Assembly (NCBI GenBank): GCA_963843465.1
Contig: CAWJKP010000006.1
Span: forward strand, 1 to 64,000
Direction: 5' to 3'
Source of the DNA: CAWJKP01 sp963843465
GTDB taxonomy: Bacteria; Planctomycetota; Planctomycetia; Pirellulales; Thermoguttaceae
DNA: 64,000 nt
The notes below the pieces were generated by a model. It did not search any database and was not told where the DNA came from. It saw only the letters and a program-made list of their open reading frames with translations. Positions 19,235 to 28,226 of this stretch are shown here, one piece after another. Position numbers and translations under genes: made by a program. The first letter of the stretch is position 1. The number at the start of each line of letters is the position of its first letter.

Positions 19235-20617
19235 CTACAAAGCGGCGAAGGCGAAGGCAAGCGCGAGGATGCAGACGACAACCAGGATCGCTCCCTTGAC
19301 GTTGAGCGCACGAACACTCGAGGCTTCCGAGACTGCCGGCTCATCGTCCTGGCCGGCAGGAAGCGGGATCGGGACAGGACCCAGCAGCGGGCTAGAAAGC
19401 GATGCCTGTAATTGCCTGGCACTGGTCACGAGGGGATCGATGCTAAGTCCGGTAAAGAACATTCCTGCGGCTGTGGCCAGCCCGAGGCCCGAGGCCAGGG
19501 CCAGCGGCAGAAAACGCCAAGGGACGGGAACCCCCGCCGCGACCACTTCGCAGCGGTCGGTCGGATGGAGATCGACGGTGGCCGCCCGGCCGTGGGCGTT
19601 TTGGGTCGTCCGCTGCGCCTGGAGGGCCTGGTCCAGCCGCACGCGCGCCTGCTGGACGGCCGCATCGAGGGCCGGTTGCCGCTGGTTGCCTTGGGCCGGC
19701 CCTTTCTCGGCTATGCCGGCGTGGCCGCCGGGGCTAACCTTCGCCGCGTCTCCGTGTCCCCGCGTCTCCGCGTCGGTATCGCCAGCGAGCAGCCGGCGCG
19801 GCACGGAAGCCATCTTCGCCTCGGACTGGGCAATCAGATCGTCGAGCACCAGGACTTGGGGGTGCAGGGGCGTCCGCGTTTGCAGCAGGTCTTGCCGGCG
19901 GCGGACCAGGTCGTCGTGCGCGCGTTGGAGATCGGCCCACTGCGGGTTGTCGACCCACCGCGGCTCGGCCAGCGGAGGCGCCGCCTTCGGCGTTTCGGTC
20001 CGCGTCTGGATGGGAGCCGGCTGCCGGAGGAACTCGCTCCGCTGAGCCTCCGCCTGCCGCCACTGTTGGCGGCTTTGCTGGACCGCTTGCGCGGCCTGGT
20101 CGTCGGCCTTGCCGAGCATCGCCGCGACGGCCTCGCGATGCGCGTCGGCGTAGCAACGTGCCAGCTCGTTGACCAGCCGCAAGACCTGGTCGCGGTGGCT
20201 GTCGGTATACTCGATGCTTAGAACGCACGATCCGGCCGCGGCCGACTGGGAGGAGAAGCGCAAACGGCGGCGAATCAGCTCCGGGTCGGCGGGCGCCGAG
20301 GCCGGCGACGGCTCCGGCCGGCCGGAAGCGGCGATCCGGCGCAGGCTGGCGTCCGACAAGACTTGCCGTTTGATCGCCTCGGGGTCCGGGCGGAAGCTGC
20401 GGATCGAATCCGCCGCGTTTGACCCCGTGGCCGTGGGAAAGGGTTCAATGATCGTGGCGGTGGCCCGGTAACACTTCGGGGCGTCGGTCCGTCGCGCTGC
20501 GGTCCAATAGACGATCGAACCACTGGTCAAAAAGACCAGGGCACAAATCGCGGCCCGGGCGATCTGGGATCCCCCTGTAACGAGGGGCGACTTCGAGGCG
20601 AGATTCCTGTCGAACAT
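19235..20617 (-). CDS. Wzz-like polysaccharide chain-length determinant protein
   Basis: 460 residues from ATG 20617; the upstream in-frame extension to 20761 is unlike a protein N-terminus. Membrane span near the N-terminus (ARAAICALVFLTSGSIVYWTA), a long coiled-coil periplasmic region (about residues 95-330) rich in Gln/Arg/Glu, a hydrophobic segment FLPLALASGLGLATAAGMFFTG near 385, and a terminal hydrophobic tail (GAILVVVCILALAFAFAAL). This layout fits Wzz/PCP co-polymerases that control exopolysaccharide chain length. No kinase motifs are present. No other polysaccharide genes lie adjacent, so its pathway is unknown. Confidence 0.65.
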   Translation of the reverse strand: MFDRNLASKSPLVTGGSQIARAAICALVFLTSGSIVYWTAARRTDAPKCYRATATIIEPFPTATGSNAADSIRSFRPDPEAIKRQVLSDASLRRIAASGRPEPSPASAPADPELIRRRLRFSSQSAAAGSCVLSIEYTDSHRDQVLRLVNELARCYADAHREAVAAMLGKADDQAAQAVQQSRQQWRQAEAQRSEFLRQPAPIQTRTETPKAAPPLAEPRWVDNPQWADLQRAHDDLVRRRQDLLQTRTPLHPQVLVLDDLIAQSEAKMASVPRRLLAGDTDAETRGHGDAAKVSPGGHAGIAEKGPAQGNQRQPALDAAVQQARVRLDQALQAQRTTQNAHGRAATVDLHPTDRCEVVAAGVPVPWRFLPLALASGLGLATAAGMFFTGLSIDPLVTSARQLQASLSSPLLGPVPIPLPAGQDDEPAVSEASSVRALNVKGAILVVVCILALAFAFAAL

Positions 20618-20910
20618 CGTGGTTTTTGAGAGCGTAGGGTCCGTCTCAATTAGCGTTTCCGTTACTTGCTTCTTTCCAAGGACGAAGTGCAAAATTCCTT
20701 GGCTTGGTGCGTATAGGGTGGTGCGCAGCGAGCCCCGCCCGACCGTTCCTCCGTGAACCATGCCCCATTATTCGAGGTCGTCCGGGCCCTTGGGCGGCTT
20801 GAGAGATACGCTTCAGAGAGGCAGCGTTTCCGGGGCGGTTGCCAACTCGGTCCGGATTGGGGAAGATAAAAGCGTCGCAGGATGAGAATCGAATATCAGC
20901 AGCTCTTACG

Positions 20911-21297
20911 ATGGAAGCGAAATTTCTGTACCTGTCGCAAGCGGGACTGGTGGTCCTCGGCTGTCTCGTCTCGCTTTCCGCCTCGCTGACGGCACGGCTG
21001 GTGCGGGCGATCGCCATCTTGGGCTGTTACTTTCTCCTGGTGCCGCTCTGCTTCGTGGACCCCCTCTGGAGAGTTGGTCTGGTTTGGGTCGTGGCAAGCC
21101 TTTCGAGCGGATTGATCGTGCTGGCGTACGACGGCTGGTCAACTCGCCGGGCGATGGCCGGACCTTGGGGAAACCTGGCCGATCGGACGAGTCACTGGTG
21201 GCTGGTTCCCTTGGGGCTGCTCGGCTGGCCGGACATGCTCGCTCAGACCCTGGAGCTTGCCGTGCGGCAATGGCGGGTTTTTGGGAAGAGGAGTTAG
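20911..21297 (+). CDS. Small multi-span membrane protein of unknown function
   Basis: 128 residues from ATG 20911. Three likely membrane helices: YLSQAGLVVLGCLVSLSASL, AIAILGCYFLLVPLCFV, and VGLVWVVASLSSGLIVLAY; a further amphipathic stretch is WWLVPLGLLGWPDML. It is divergent from the Wzz-like gene. I do not recognise the family. Confidence 0.55.
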   Translation: MEAKFLYLSQAGLVVLGCLVSLSASLTARLVRAIAILGCYFLLVPLCFVDPLWRVGLVWVVASLSSGLIVLAYDGWSTRRAMAGPWGNLADRTSHWWLVPLGLLGWPDMLAQTLELAVRQWRVFGKRS

Positions 21298-21342
21298 AAG
21301 TTAGGAGTTAGGAGTTAGAAGTTAGGAGTGGGGAGGTGGCCT

Positions 21343-21472
21343 GGATTATTCATCGTCCTACACTAGCCCGAAGCGCAAGCGAGGGAAGCACAACAACTTA
21401 CGTTACCCTCGCTTGCGCTTCGGGCTAGTGTTACGCGCTCTGCGCCGAAGCACTCGCGCCACGGATAATCCG
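21343..21472. repeat. Family C element (CTAGCCCGAAGCG hairpin), copy 1
   Basis: A perfect 25-bp inverted repeat (21361-21385 and 21406-21430, core CTAGCCCGAAGCGCAAGCG) with a 20-nt loop. It is flanked by GGATTATTCA on the left and TTACGCGCT.TGC.CCGAAGCAC on the right; the right side ends with GGATAATCCGG. The same ~130-bp unit recurs at 57260-57386. A GTTAGGAGTTAG stutter precedes it. Confidence 0.85.
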
Positions 21473-21495
21473 GCAATAAGACGGGGTAACGCCTC

Positions 21496-22173
21496 ATGTT
21501 TCGCATCAAGATCTGCGGCATCACGCGGCCGGAGGACGCCCTGGTTGCCGTGACGGCCGGGGCGGACGCGATCGGCCTGAACTTCTATCCGCAAAGCGCT
21601 CGATTTGTCGGACAGGACCAAGCCCGGCGGATCGCCGCAGCGGTGCCGGCCGGGGTCGCCCGGGTAGGCGTCTTCGTCAACGCGTCGGCCGACGAGATCA
21701 AGCGGACCTTCGACCAGACGCCCTTGGATTTCGTCCAGCTTCATGGCGACGAACCGCCGGAATTCCTCTGCCAACTCGGCGACCGGCCGATGGTCCGCGT
21801 TTTCCGCGTGGGAAGCGGCGGGCTGGCGGCCGCGCTGGAATACCTCGATCGCTGTCGCGAGCTTGGGGCCGTTCCTCGCCTCGTGCTGGCGGACGCGGCA
21901 GCCGGTCGGGCCTACGGCGGCACGGGCGAGCTGGCCAACTGGTCGACCCTGAGCGGCTATCCGGCCGCCGACTGGCTCCCGCCGCTGATCCTGGCCGGAG
22001 GCTTGACGCCGGACAACGTCGCCGACGCGATTCGCGTTGTGCGGCCGGCGGGGGTCGATACAGCCAGCGGGGTGGAGTCCAGCCCGGGGGTTAAGGACCC
22101 TGAGTTGATGAAACGGTTCGTGGAAGCGGCGAGCGACGCGCTGGTGAAACATCAGTGCAGAAGGCCATGTTGA
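21496..22173 (+). CDS. trpF: Phosphoribosylanthranilate isomerase
   Basis: 225 residues, typical length. It converts phosphoribosylanthranilate to CdRP in tryptophan synthesis. TIM-barrel motifs: KICGITRPEDA with catalytic Cys at residue 7, GLNFYPQSARFV, VGVFVN, DFVQLHGDE, catalytic Asp in VLADAAA, and the phosphate-binding end ILAGGLTPDNV...GVDTASGVESSPGVKD. It stands alone; no other trp genes are in the window. Confidence 0.95.
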   Translation: MFRIKICGITRPEDALVAVTAGADAIGLNFYPQSARFVGQDQARRIAAAVPAGVARVGVFVNASADEIKRTFDQTPLDFVQLHGDEPPEFLCQLGDRPMVRVFRVGSGGLAAALEYLDRCRELGAVPRLVLADAAAGRAYGGTGELANWSTLSGYPAADWLPPLILAGGLTPDNVADAIRVVRPAGVDTASGVESSPGVKDPELMKRFVEAASDALVKHQCRRPC

Positions 22174-22496
22174 TTGCAGGACAACCATTGCTCCCGATCA
22201 TGGTGTCGTTGCTCGCCGCGCCGGCTGTCACGGTTATCCTGCTCCTCGCATTCAAGCTGTCGACGAACCCGCGTGAGCGTCTCGCCAATCTGGTGTTTGG
22301 CGGTGTCGGTTCTGTAGTTGCCGCACTTGCTCTGATCTTCCTGTGCACCCCCCGGCCCAATAGCTGGTTCGATAACAACAGCGGATTGTGCGTGGTTGGT
22401 GCAACGATCGTCGGTGCAGCTTTCGGAGTGTTCATCGGTGTGCTTGGGCGACGATTACTCGCGGGCTACCAATGCCGCCCGCGCCGAACCCGTTAG
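22155..22496 (+). CDS. Possible small membrane protein overlapping trpF end
   Basis: 113 residues from GTG 22155 or 109 from ATG 22167; both overlap the end of trpF. Three hydrophobic segments: MVSLLAAPAVTVILLLAF, FGGVGSVVAALALIFLC, and VVGATIVGAAFGVFIGVLG. This membrane-protein profile is hard to obtain by chance and supports a real gene, but no family is recognised and no Shine-Dalgarno site is clear. Confidence 0.5.
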   Translation: MQKAMLIAGQPLLPIMVSLLAAPAVTVILLLAFKLSTNPRERLANLVFGGVGSVVAALALIFLCTPRPNSWFDNNSGLCVVGATIVGAAFGVFIGVLGRRLLAGYQCRPRRTR

Positions 22497-22590
22497 GCGG
22501 GACGCCGCTTTTCCCGATGCCCGGAACGCCACAGAGGGCGTTCCCTACAGGATCATCCGCCCGGCATCGCTAGCCCATGTGGGCCCGGCA

Positions 22591-22634
22591 AGAAAAAAAC
22601 CCCGCACGAGGGCCTTCCGGCTGATCCTGCGGGG
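22591..22634 (-). terminator. Strong minus-strand intrinsic terminator with no obvious gene
   Basis: On the minus strand CCCCGCA (22634-22628) pairs with TGCGGGG (22606-22600), followed directly by TTTTTTTCTT. The upstream 300 bases on that strand hold only a 12-codon ORF (MSEKNDLTGAVR, about 22697-22659), so a small RNA or very short peptide gene is possible. Confidence 0.6.
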
Positions 22635-22722
22635 AGTAGATGGTGTTTATATTGTCGTCTAGCGCACGGCGCCAGTCAAGTCGTTCTTTTCCGACATGAT
22701 TCTTAACGTCGAGGGCAGAAAG

Positions 22723-22795
22723 GTAGGGTGGGCAACGTCCCACACTGGAGCCCGGCTGGAATTCGGCTGTGGTGGACGGTGCCCACCCACCGCGC
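22723..22795. repeat. GTAGGGTGGG repeat
   Basis: GTAGGGTGGGCAACGTCCCA on the left and GGTGCCCACCCACC on the right form imperfect inverted arms; same family as at 18119 and 47775. Confidence 0.5.
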
Positions 22796-22934
22796 TGGCC
22801 CGGGTCCTTGGCGGCTTCCCCTCACCCCATCCCTCTCCTGGAGGGAGAGGGGGATCCCAGCGGACTTGTCAGACTGGCACGCCAACCCGTATCATGGGCG
22901 AAGCCGTTTTTCACTTGTCGGACCCTAAGGAGAG

Positions 22935-24257
<1,323 letters not shown>

Positions 24258-24260
24258 CTC

Positions 24261-25565
24261 ATGCCTGAGATCCAAGCTTTCCGCGGCATCCGTTACGACC
24301 TGGGCCACGTCGGCTCGCTGAGCAACGTCGTGGCCCCGCCTTACGACGTGATCAGTCCGCAATTGCAGGAGGATCTCTACCGCAAGCACCCTTGCAACAT
24401 CGTGCGGATGATCCTCAACCGCCAGGAGCCGGGCGACGACGACGAGGTGAACAACCGCTACAGCCGGGCCAAGCGGCTGCTGAAGAACTGGCAGGATCAG
24501 GGCGTGTTCTTCCACGAGGCCCACCCGGCAATCTACGTCTATCACCAAGAGTTCTCCGCCGCCGGGCGGACCTTCGTCCGCCGCGGCTTCATGGCCCGCA
24601 TGAGGCTGGAGCCGTTCAGCCAGGGGCAGGTCTTCCCGCACGAGGAGACCATGCCCGGTCCAATCCTCGACCGGCTGATGCTGACCGTGGTCTGCAGGGC
24701 GAACCTGAGCCAGATCTTCGGCCTCTACCCGGACCCGCAAAGCCAAACCCAGAATCTGCTGGAGCAGGCGGTCGCCGGCCAGACGCCGATCGCGGCCACG
24801 GACCACCTGGGGGTAACGAACCGTCTCTGGCCCGTCATCGACCCCCAAGTCATTGGCGCGGTGGCTGGCCTGATGGGGCCAAAGCCGATCTTCATCGCCG
24901 ACGGGCACCACCGCTACACGACGGCCTTGAAGTACCGCGACCAGATTTACGACAGCGGCGCCCTGCGGCCCGACCATCCGGCCCGCTTCGTGCTGATGAT
25001 GTGCATCGCCATAGAAGATCCCGGCCTCATCGTGATGCCCACGCACCGGCTCTTCCGCGGCGTGCCGGCCATCTCTGCCGAGGAGCTGGCCGCCCGGCTC
25101 GGCCCGCACTTCACCACCCGGCCCGCCGGCGAAGGCCCCGAGCAGGCAACGACCGTCTGGGAGGACCTCGAAACGGGAAACGACCAGGGCGCCCTCGGTC
25201 TCTACACCCAGGCCGACCGTCGCTGGACCATCGCCCGCATCACCGCCGCTGGCCAGGCACGGATGGCGGAAGCGGCCAAGGACCACACACCCGACTGGCA
25301 GCAACTGGGCGTGGCCATCCTCCATCGACTGTTGGTCGAGACACTGCTGGGCTCGACGGACCTGCCCAAGCCGACCTACGTCCACCTGGTCGACGAAGTG
25401 GTCGCCGGGCTTGCTGCGGGCGAGTATCCGCTGGCCGCCCTGGTGATGCCGGCCACGGTCGAGCACATCCGCACCATCAGCGTCCGCGGCGAGCGGATGC
25501 CGGCCAAGAGCACCTATTTCTACCCCAAGCTTCTCAGCGGCCTGGTCATCAATCCGCTGGAATAG
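24261..25565 (+). CDS. DUF1015 family protein
   Basis: 434 residues, full length for DUF1015. Hallmarks: FRGIRYD near the start, VVAPPYDVIS near 25, IYVYHQEF, GFMARMRLEPF, VFPHEETMPGP, FIADGHHRYTTAL near 215, and HPARFVLMMCIAIEDPGLIVMPTHRL. The role is uncertain; some relatives have been linked to HPr-related or kinase-like functions, so I leave it unnamed. It begins 3 nt after ahcY, implying co-transcription. Immediately downstream are two parS-like sites and parAB. Confidence 0.9.
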   Translation: MPEIQAFRGIRYDLGHVGSLSNVVAPPYDVISPQLQEDLYRKHPCNIVRMILNRQEPGDDDEVNNRYSRAKRLLKNWQDQGVFFHEAHPAIYVYHQEFSAAGRTFVRRGFMARMRLEPFSQGQVFPHEETMPGPILDRLMLTVVCRANLSQIFGLYPDPQSQTQNLLEQAVAGQTPIAATDHLGVTNRLWPVIDPQVIGAVAGLMGPKPIFIADGHHRYTTALKYRDQIYDSGALRPDHPARFVLMMCIAIEDPGLIVMPTHRLFRGVPAISAEELAARLGPHFTTRPAGEGPEQATTVWEDLETGNDQGALGLYTQADRRWTIARITAAGQARMAEAAKDHTPDWQQLGVAILHRLLVETLLGSTDLPKPTYVHLVDEVVAGLAAGEYPLAALVMPATVEHIRTISVRGERMPAKSTYFYPKLLSGLVINPLE

Positions 25566-25567
25566 GC

Positions 25568-25581
25568 GTTCCACGTGGAAC
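25568..25581. promoter_or_regulatory. parS-like site 1
   Basis: GTTCCACGTGGAAC, a perfect 14-bp palindrome close to the consensus ParB site TGTTTCACGTGAAACA (differs at the T/C and matching A/G positions). It lies between the DUF1015 stop codon and parA. Confidence 0.8.
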
Positions 25582-25603
25582 GGGCAAGCGGCGAGGGACG
25601 TGC

Positions 25604-25617
25604 GTTCCACGTGGAAC
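25604..25617. promoter_or_regulatory. parS-like site 2
   Basis: A second identical GTTCCACGTGGAAC, 36 bp from the first, about 75 bp before the parA start. Two copies beside parAB make chance unlikely. Confidence 0.8.
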
Positions 25618-25690
25618 CACGAACTGGCATTTCCTCCCCTCACGTCGAATTGATACAATCCCGCCGCGCCAACTGGCATGGAGGCCCGGT

Positions 25691-26436
25691 GTGGTTCGGA
25701 TCCTTTGCGTTGCCAACCAGAAGGGGGGTGTCGGTAAGACGACCACGGCGATCAACCTCGCCGCCGCGTTGGCCAAGGCCGGGGCCTACACCCTGCTGGT
25801 GGACCTCGATCCGCAGTGCAACGCCACCAGCGGTTTCGGCCGGGAGCCGAGCCGCCAACACCCGCTGGTCGCCGGCCTGCCCTTGAATCCGTCGCTGGTC
25901 CCCACCGGCGTCTCCCACCTGGACCTCTTGCCCGGCAGCCGCAGCTTCCGCGATGTCGAGGCCCTCACCCGCGACGACCAAAGCCAATCGACCCGGCTGC
26001 GTCATCATCTGGCCGCCGGGCTGGGGTCCTACGACTTCGTGCTCCTCGATTGCCCGCCCTCGTTGGGCCCGCTGACCCGCACCGCCCTGGCCGCCTCGAC
26101 CGAAGTGCTGATGCCCATCCAGTGCGAGTATTTCGCCATGGAAGGGCTGACGCAGATGATCGAGGTGATCCGCGACGAGATGGACCGCCGCGACCGGCAG
26201 CTCCAGTTCGGCGGCATCCTGCTGACGATGTACGATCCTACGCTGGAACTGACGCGGGAGGTGAACGAGGAGGTCCGCGAGTTCTTCGGCGAGATCGTCT
26301 ACGAGACGGTCATTCCCCGCGACGTGGCCGTGTCGGAAGCGCCCAGCCACGGCAAATCGGTGATCGACTATGCCCCTCGCGCCGGGGCTCCCGGGCTTAT
26401 GGTGAACTTTGCATGGAGGTACTCGAGCGTGACTAA
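25691..26436 (+). CDS. parA: ParA chromosome-partitioning ATPase, frameshift near 26384
   Basis: About 248 residues when joined. GTG 25691 (VVRILCVANQKGGVGKTTTAIN) follows GGAGG at 7 nt. Deviant Walker A KGGVGKTT (residues 11-18), Walker A' region LLVDLDPQCNATSGFG, and Walker B VLLDCPPSLG are intact. The 3' end is broken: as written the frame runs into ParB through APRAGAPGLMVNF, but the +1 alternative gives RGSRAYGELCMEVLERD and a TAA at 26434-26436, the normal ParA C-terminus. One missing C in CCGGGG (26382-26387) explains this. ParA moves ParB-parS complexes along the nucleoid. Confidence 0.9.
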
Positions 26437-27445
26437 GGAACGACGTTTGGGACGCGGCCTGGAGGCCCTGCTCAGCCGCATTCCCGCACAAGGAGATCCG
26501 CCCGCGAAAGCCCCACCGACGGTCCAATTTGCATCCCCCGTCCAGGCGGCCAGCGTGAGCGACGCCGCGGCGGGCCACGACTTGCAAGCCGGTCCGGCTT
26601 CGGCCGGGCCGGCCGTGCCGCCGCGGATCGAAACGCGGCTGATCGACAGCAACCCCTACCAACCCCGCGGCGACTTTGACGAGTCGGAGATCCAAACCCT
26701 GGCCGAGAGTCTCCAGACCCACGGGCTGCTCCAGCCGCTGGTCGTCAGACGGCGGGGCGATCGCTACCAGTTGATCGCTGGCGAGCGTCGTCTTCGGGCG
26801 GCGGTCAAGGCCGGCTGGCGCGACGTGCCGGTGCAGGTGGTCGAAGCCGACGATCGCCAGATGGCCGAGTTGGCGATTGTGGAGAACTTGCAGCGCAAAG
26901 ATCTCAGCCCGCTGGAGAAGGCGTCGGCCTTCCATCGCTACCTGGAGGAGTACCAGGCGACGCAGGAGGATCTGGCGTCGCGGCTGAAGCTCGACCGCTC
27001 GACGATTGCCAACCTGATCCGGCTTCTGGAGCTGCCTGCCGCCGTGCAGGACGCGCTGCGGCAGATGAAGATCACGCAGGGCCACGCCCGGGCGCTGTTA
27101 TCCTTGGGCGACGAAAGGGAGCAGGTCGCCTTTTGTGCGCGGATTCAGCAGGAAGGGCTGAGTGTGCGGCAGACCGAGAGCCTGGTGCAGGAAGCGATCG
27201 CCCAGGCCGACGCCGAGCCGTTGGCCGTGGCCGGCAATGTTACCCGGTCCCGCCGCAGCTCCCAGCACCTGGCCGAGTTGGAGCAGGAGTTCCGTGCAGC
27301 GTTGGGCCTGAAAGTCAAGCTCACCGAGAGTGGACGCGGCAAGGGCAAGTTGGTGATCCCTTTCTCGACTCACGAGGAGTTCGAGCGGATCCGCGACGTG
27401 ATCTGCGGTGAGGAAGACCCCGCGGTCCGTGCCCGCGCCGGCTGA
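26429..27445 (+). CDS. parB: ParB chromosome-partitioning protein
   Basis: 338 residues from GTG 26429, with GGAGGT 8 nt upstream and a start overlapping the restored parA stop (GTGACTAA). N-terminus TKERRLGRGLEALLSRIP is the standard ParB opening. The CTPase/ParB-N domain includes NPYQPRGDFDE, LLQPLVVRRRGDRYQLIAGERRLRAA (the GERR box), and VENLQRKDLSPLEKA. The central helix-turn-helix DNA-binding region is TQEDLASRLKLDRSTIANLIRLLELP, and the C-terminal dimerisation domain ends ERIRDVICG. It should bind the two palindromes upstream of parA and spread along DNA. Confidence 0.95.
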   Translation: MTKERRLGRGLEALLSRIPAQGDPPAKAPPTVQFASPVQAASVSDAAAGHDLQAGPASAGPAVPPRIETRLIDSNPYQPRGDFDESEIQTLAESLQTHGLLQPLVVRRRGDRYQLIAGERRLRAAVKAGWRDVPVQVVEADDRQMAELAIVENLQRKDLSPLEKASAFHRYLEEYQATQEDLASRLKLDRSTIANLIRLLELPAAVQDALRQMKITQGHARALLSLGDEREQVAFCARIQQEGLSVRQTESLVQEAIAQADAEPLAVAGNVTRSRRSSQHLAELEQEFRAALGLKVKLTESGRGKGKLVIPFSTHEEFERIRDVICGEEDPAVRARAG

Positions 27446-27454
27446 AGCGCGAAC

Positions 27455-27495
27455 GCCCTCTTCCTCCGGGAGGGGGTTGGGGTGAGGGGACGCCG
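27455..27495. repeat. CTC..TCC/GGAGGG hairpin repeat
   Basis: CCCTCTTCCTCCGGGAGGGGGTTGGGGTGAGGGG-type unit just after parB; related hairpins lie near 22820, 43500 and 44755. It may assist termination. Confidence 0.5.
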
Positions 27496-27511
27496 GGCAA
27501 AGCAAACCCCC

Positions 27512-27533
27512 GTAGGTTATGCTTTAGCATAAC
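27512..27533. repeat. Family A palindromic repeat, locus 2 (single unit)
   Basis: GTAGGTTATGCTTTAGCATAAC, a single palindromic unit 11 bp before the tRNA gene. Confidence 0.8.
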
Positions 27534-27544
27534 GTGGCGACTCC

Positions 27545-27617
<73 letters not shown>

Positions 27618-27755
27618 CTTCGCAACCAGTCGGGGAGAGCGACGGAGCCGGCCTCTTGCAGGGCGAGGTCCGGCTCGCCTACAATGGGTATGGTAGCTGC
27701 GAGCATCGAGCGTTTGTGTCATGCAATCTCGGAGCGACAGGAAAGAGGGCCCGGT
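27618..27755. other. Intergenic gap inside island
   Basis: No gene seen. It should carry the promoter of the antitoxin-like gene. Confidence 0.4.
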
Positions 27756-27980
27756 ATGACTCACGGCACTCTTAATCCCCAGACTGCTTTGAAGTACGAA
27801 GCGGAAGTCCAGGCAGACGGGCGGGTCGAAGTGACGGTTCCCTTCTCGCCGGGAGAGCGCGTCGTAGTTTTCGTCATTTCACAACTTTCCGACGATTTTT
27901 GCGATCTCGTTTCGGCAGCGCAGACATCGCTGGAATTTTGGGACAACCCCTGCGATGACGAAGACTGGAACCATGCCTAG
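27756..27980 (+). CDS. Putative antitoxin of a MazF-type pair
   Basis: 74 residues from ATG 27756 (purine-rich GAAAGAGGG 6-14 nt upstream). The sequence EVQADGRVEVTVPFSPGERV followed by an acidic tail (TSLEFWDNPCDDEDWNHA) resembles short antitoxins whose acidic C-terminus blocks a MazF/PemK-type RNase. Its stop overlaps the start of a MazF-like fragment by 8 nt, the usual coupled arrangement. Function is inferred from context and composition; the fold is not recognised. Confidence 0.6.
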   Translation: MTHGTLNPQTALKYEAEVQADGRVEVTVPFSPGERVVVFVISQLSDDFCDLVSAAQTSLEFWDNPCDDEDWNHA

Positions 27981-28110
27981 TCAGGGCGATATCGTGCTCG
28001 TTCCCATCCCCTTCACGGACCTCTCGTCCCCGAAGAGGAGGCACCCTGTGCCTGACAACATCAATCAATCGCCATTCACCCGCGTCGACAAGCAATGGTT
28101 GTTCATTTAG
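27973..28110 (+). pseudogene. Truncated MazF/PemK-like toxin remnant
   Basis: 45 residues, MPSQGDIVLVPIPFTDLSS then PKRRHPV, which is the canonical N-terminus of MazF-family endoribonucleases (GDIVLVPFPFTDLSS..KRRPALV). It then jumps to SPFTRVDKQWLFI and stops. Full MazF is about 110-120 residues, so the central part carrying most of the RNA-binding and catalytic surface is missing. An internal deletion is the simplest reading. The antitoxin gene remains intact. Confidence 0.65.
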
Positions 28111-28226
28111 CCCGTCGTCATGTACGCGGTGCCTGACCTACTTGGCTGCGGCGAGGAAGACCGGGCCGCGCGTTCGCGCGGGGTAAGCGTCCCTCTCTTC
28201 TCGGGAGGATGAAAGCGGTGGCGGAC

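Larger units (their letters stand above)
22497..22934. other. Intergenic region with a minus-strand terminator and two repeats
   Basis: No credible gene. It holds a fragment GGAACGCCACAGAGGGCGTTCCCT (two joined motifs) near 22526, a strong minus-strand terminator at 22591-22634, a GTAGGGTGGG repeat at 22723-22795, and a CTCACCCC/GGAGAGG hairpin near 22820-22855. No SAH riboswitch fold was recognised before ahcY. Confidence 0.5.

Noticed and set aside
22860..22934. SAH riboswitch before ahcY
   Set aside because: No recognisable conserved core or pseudoknot arrangement could be found in the short leader.
24392..27445. A 1,017-residue open frame spanning the DUF1015 gene, parA and parB
   Set aside because: Its first 430 residues are the wrong frame of the DUF1015 gene, and the ParA-ParB junction depends on a one-base frameshift; no evidence supports a real fusion.
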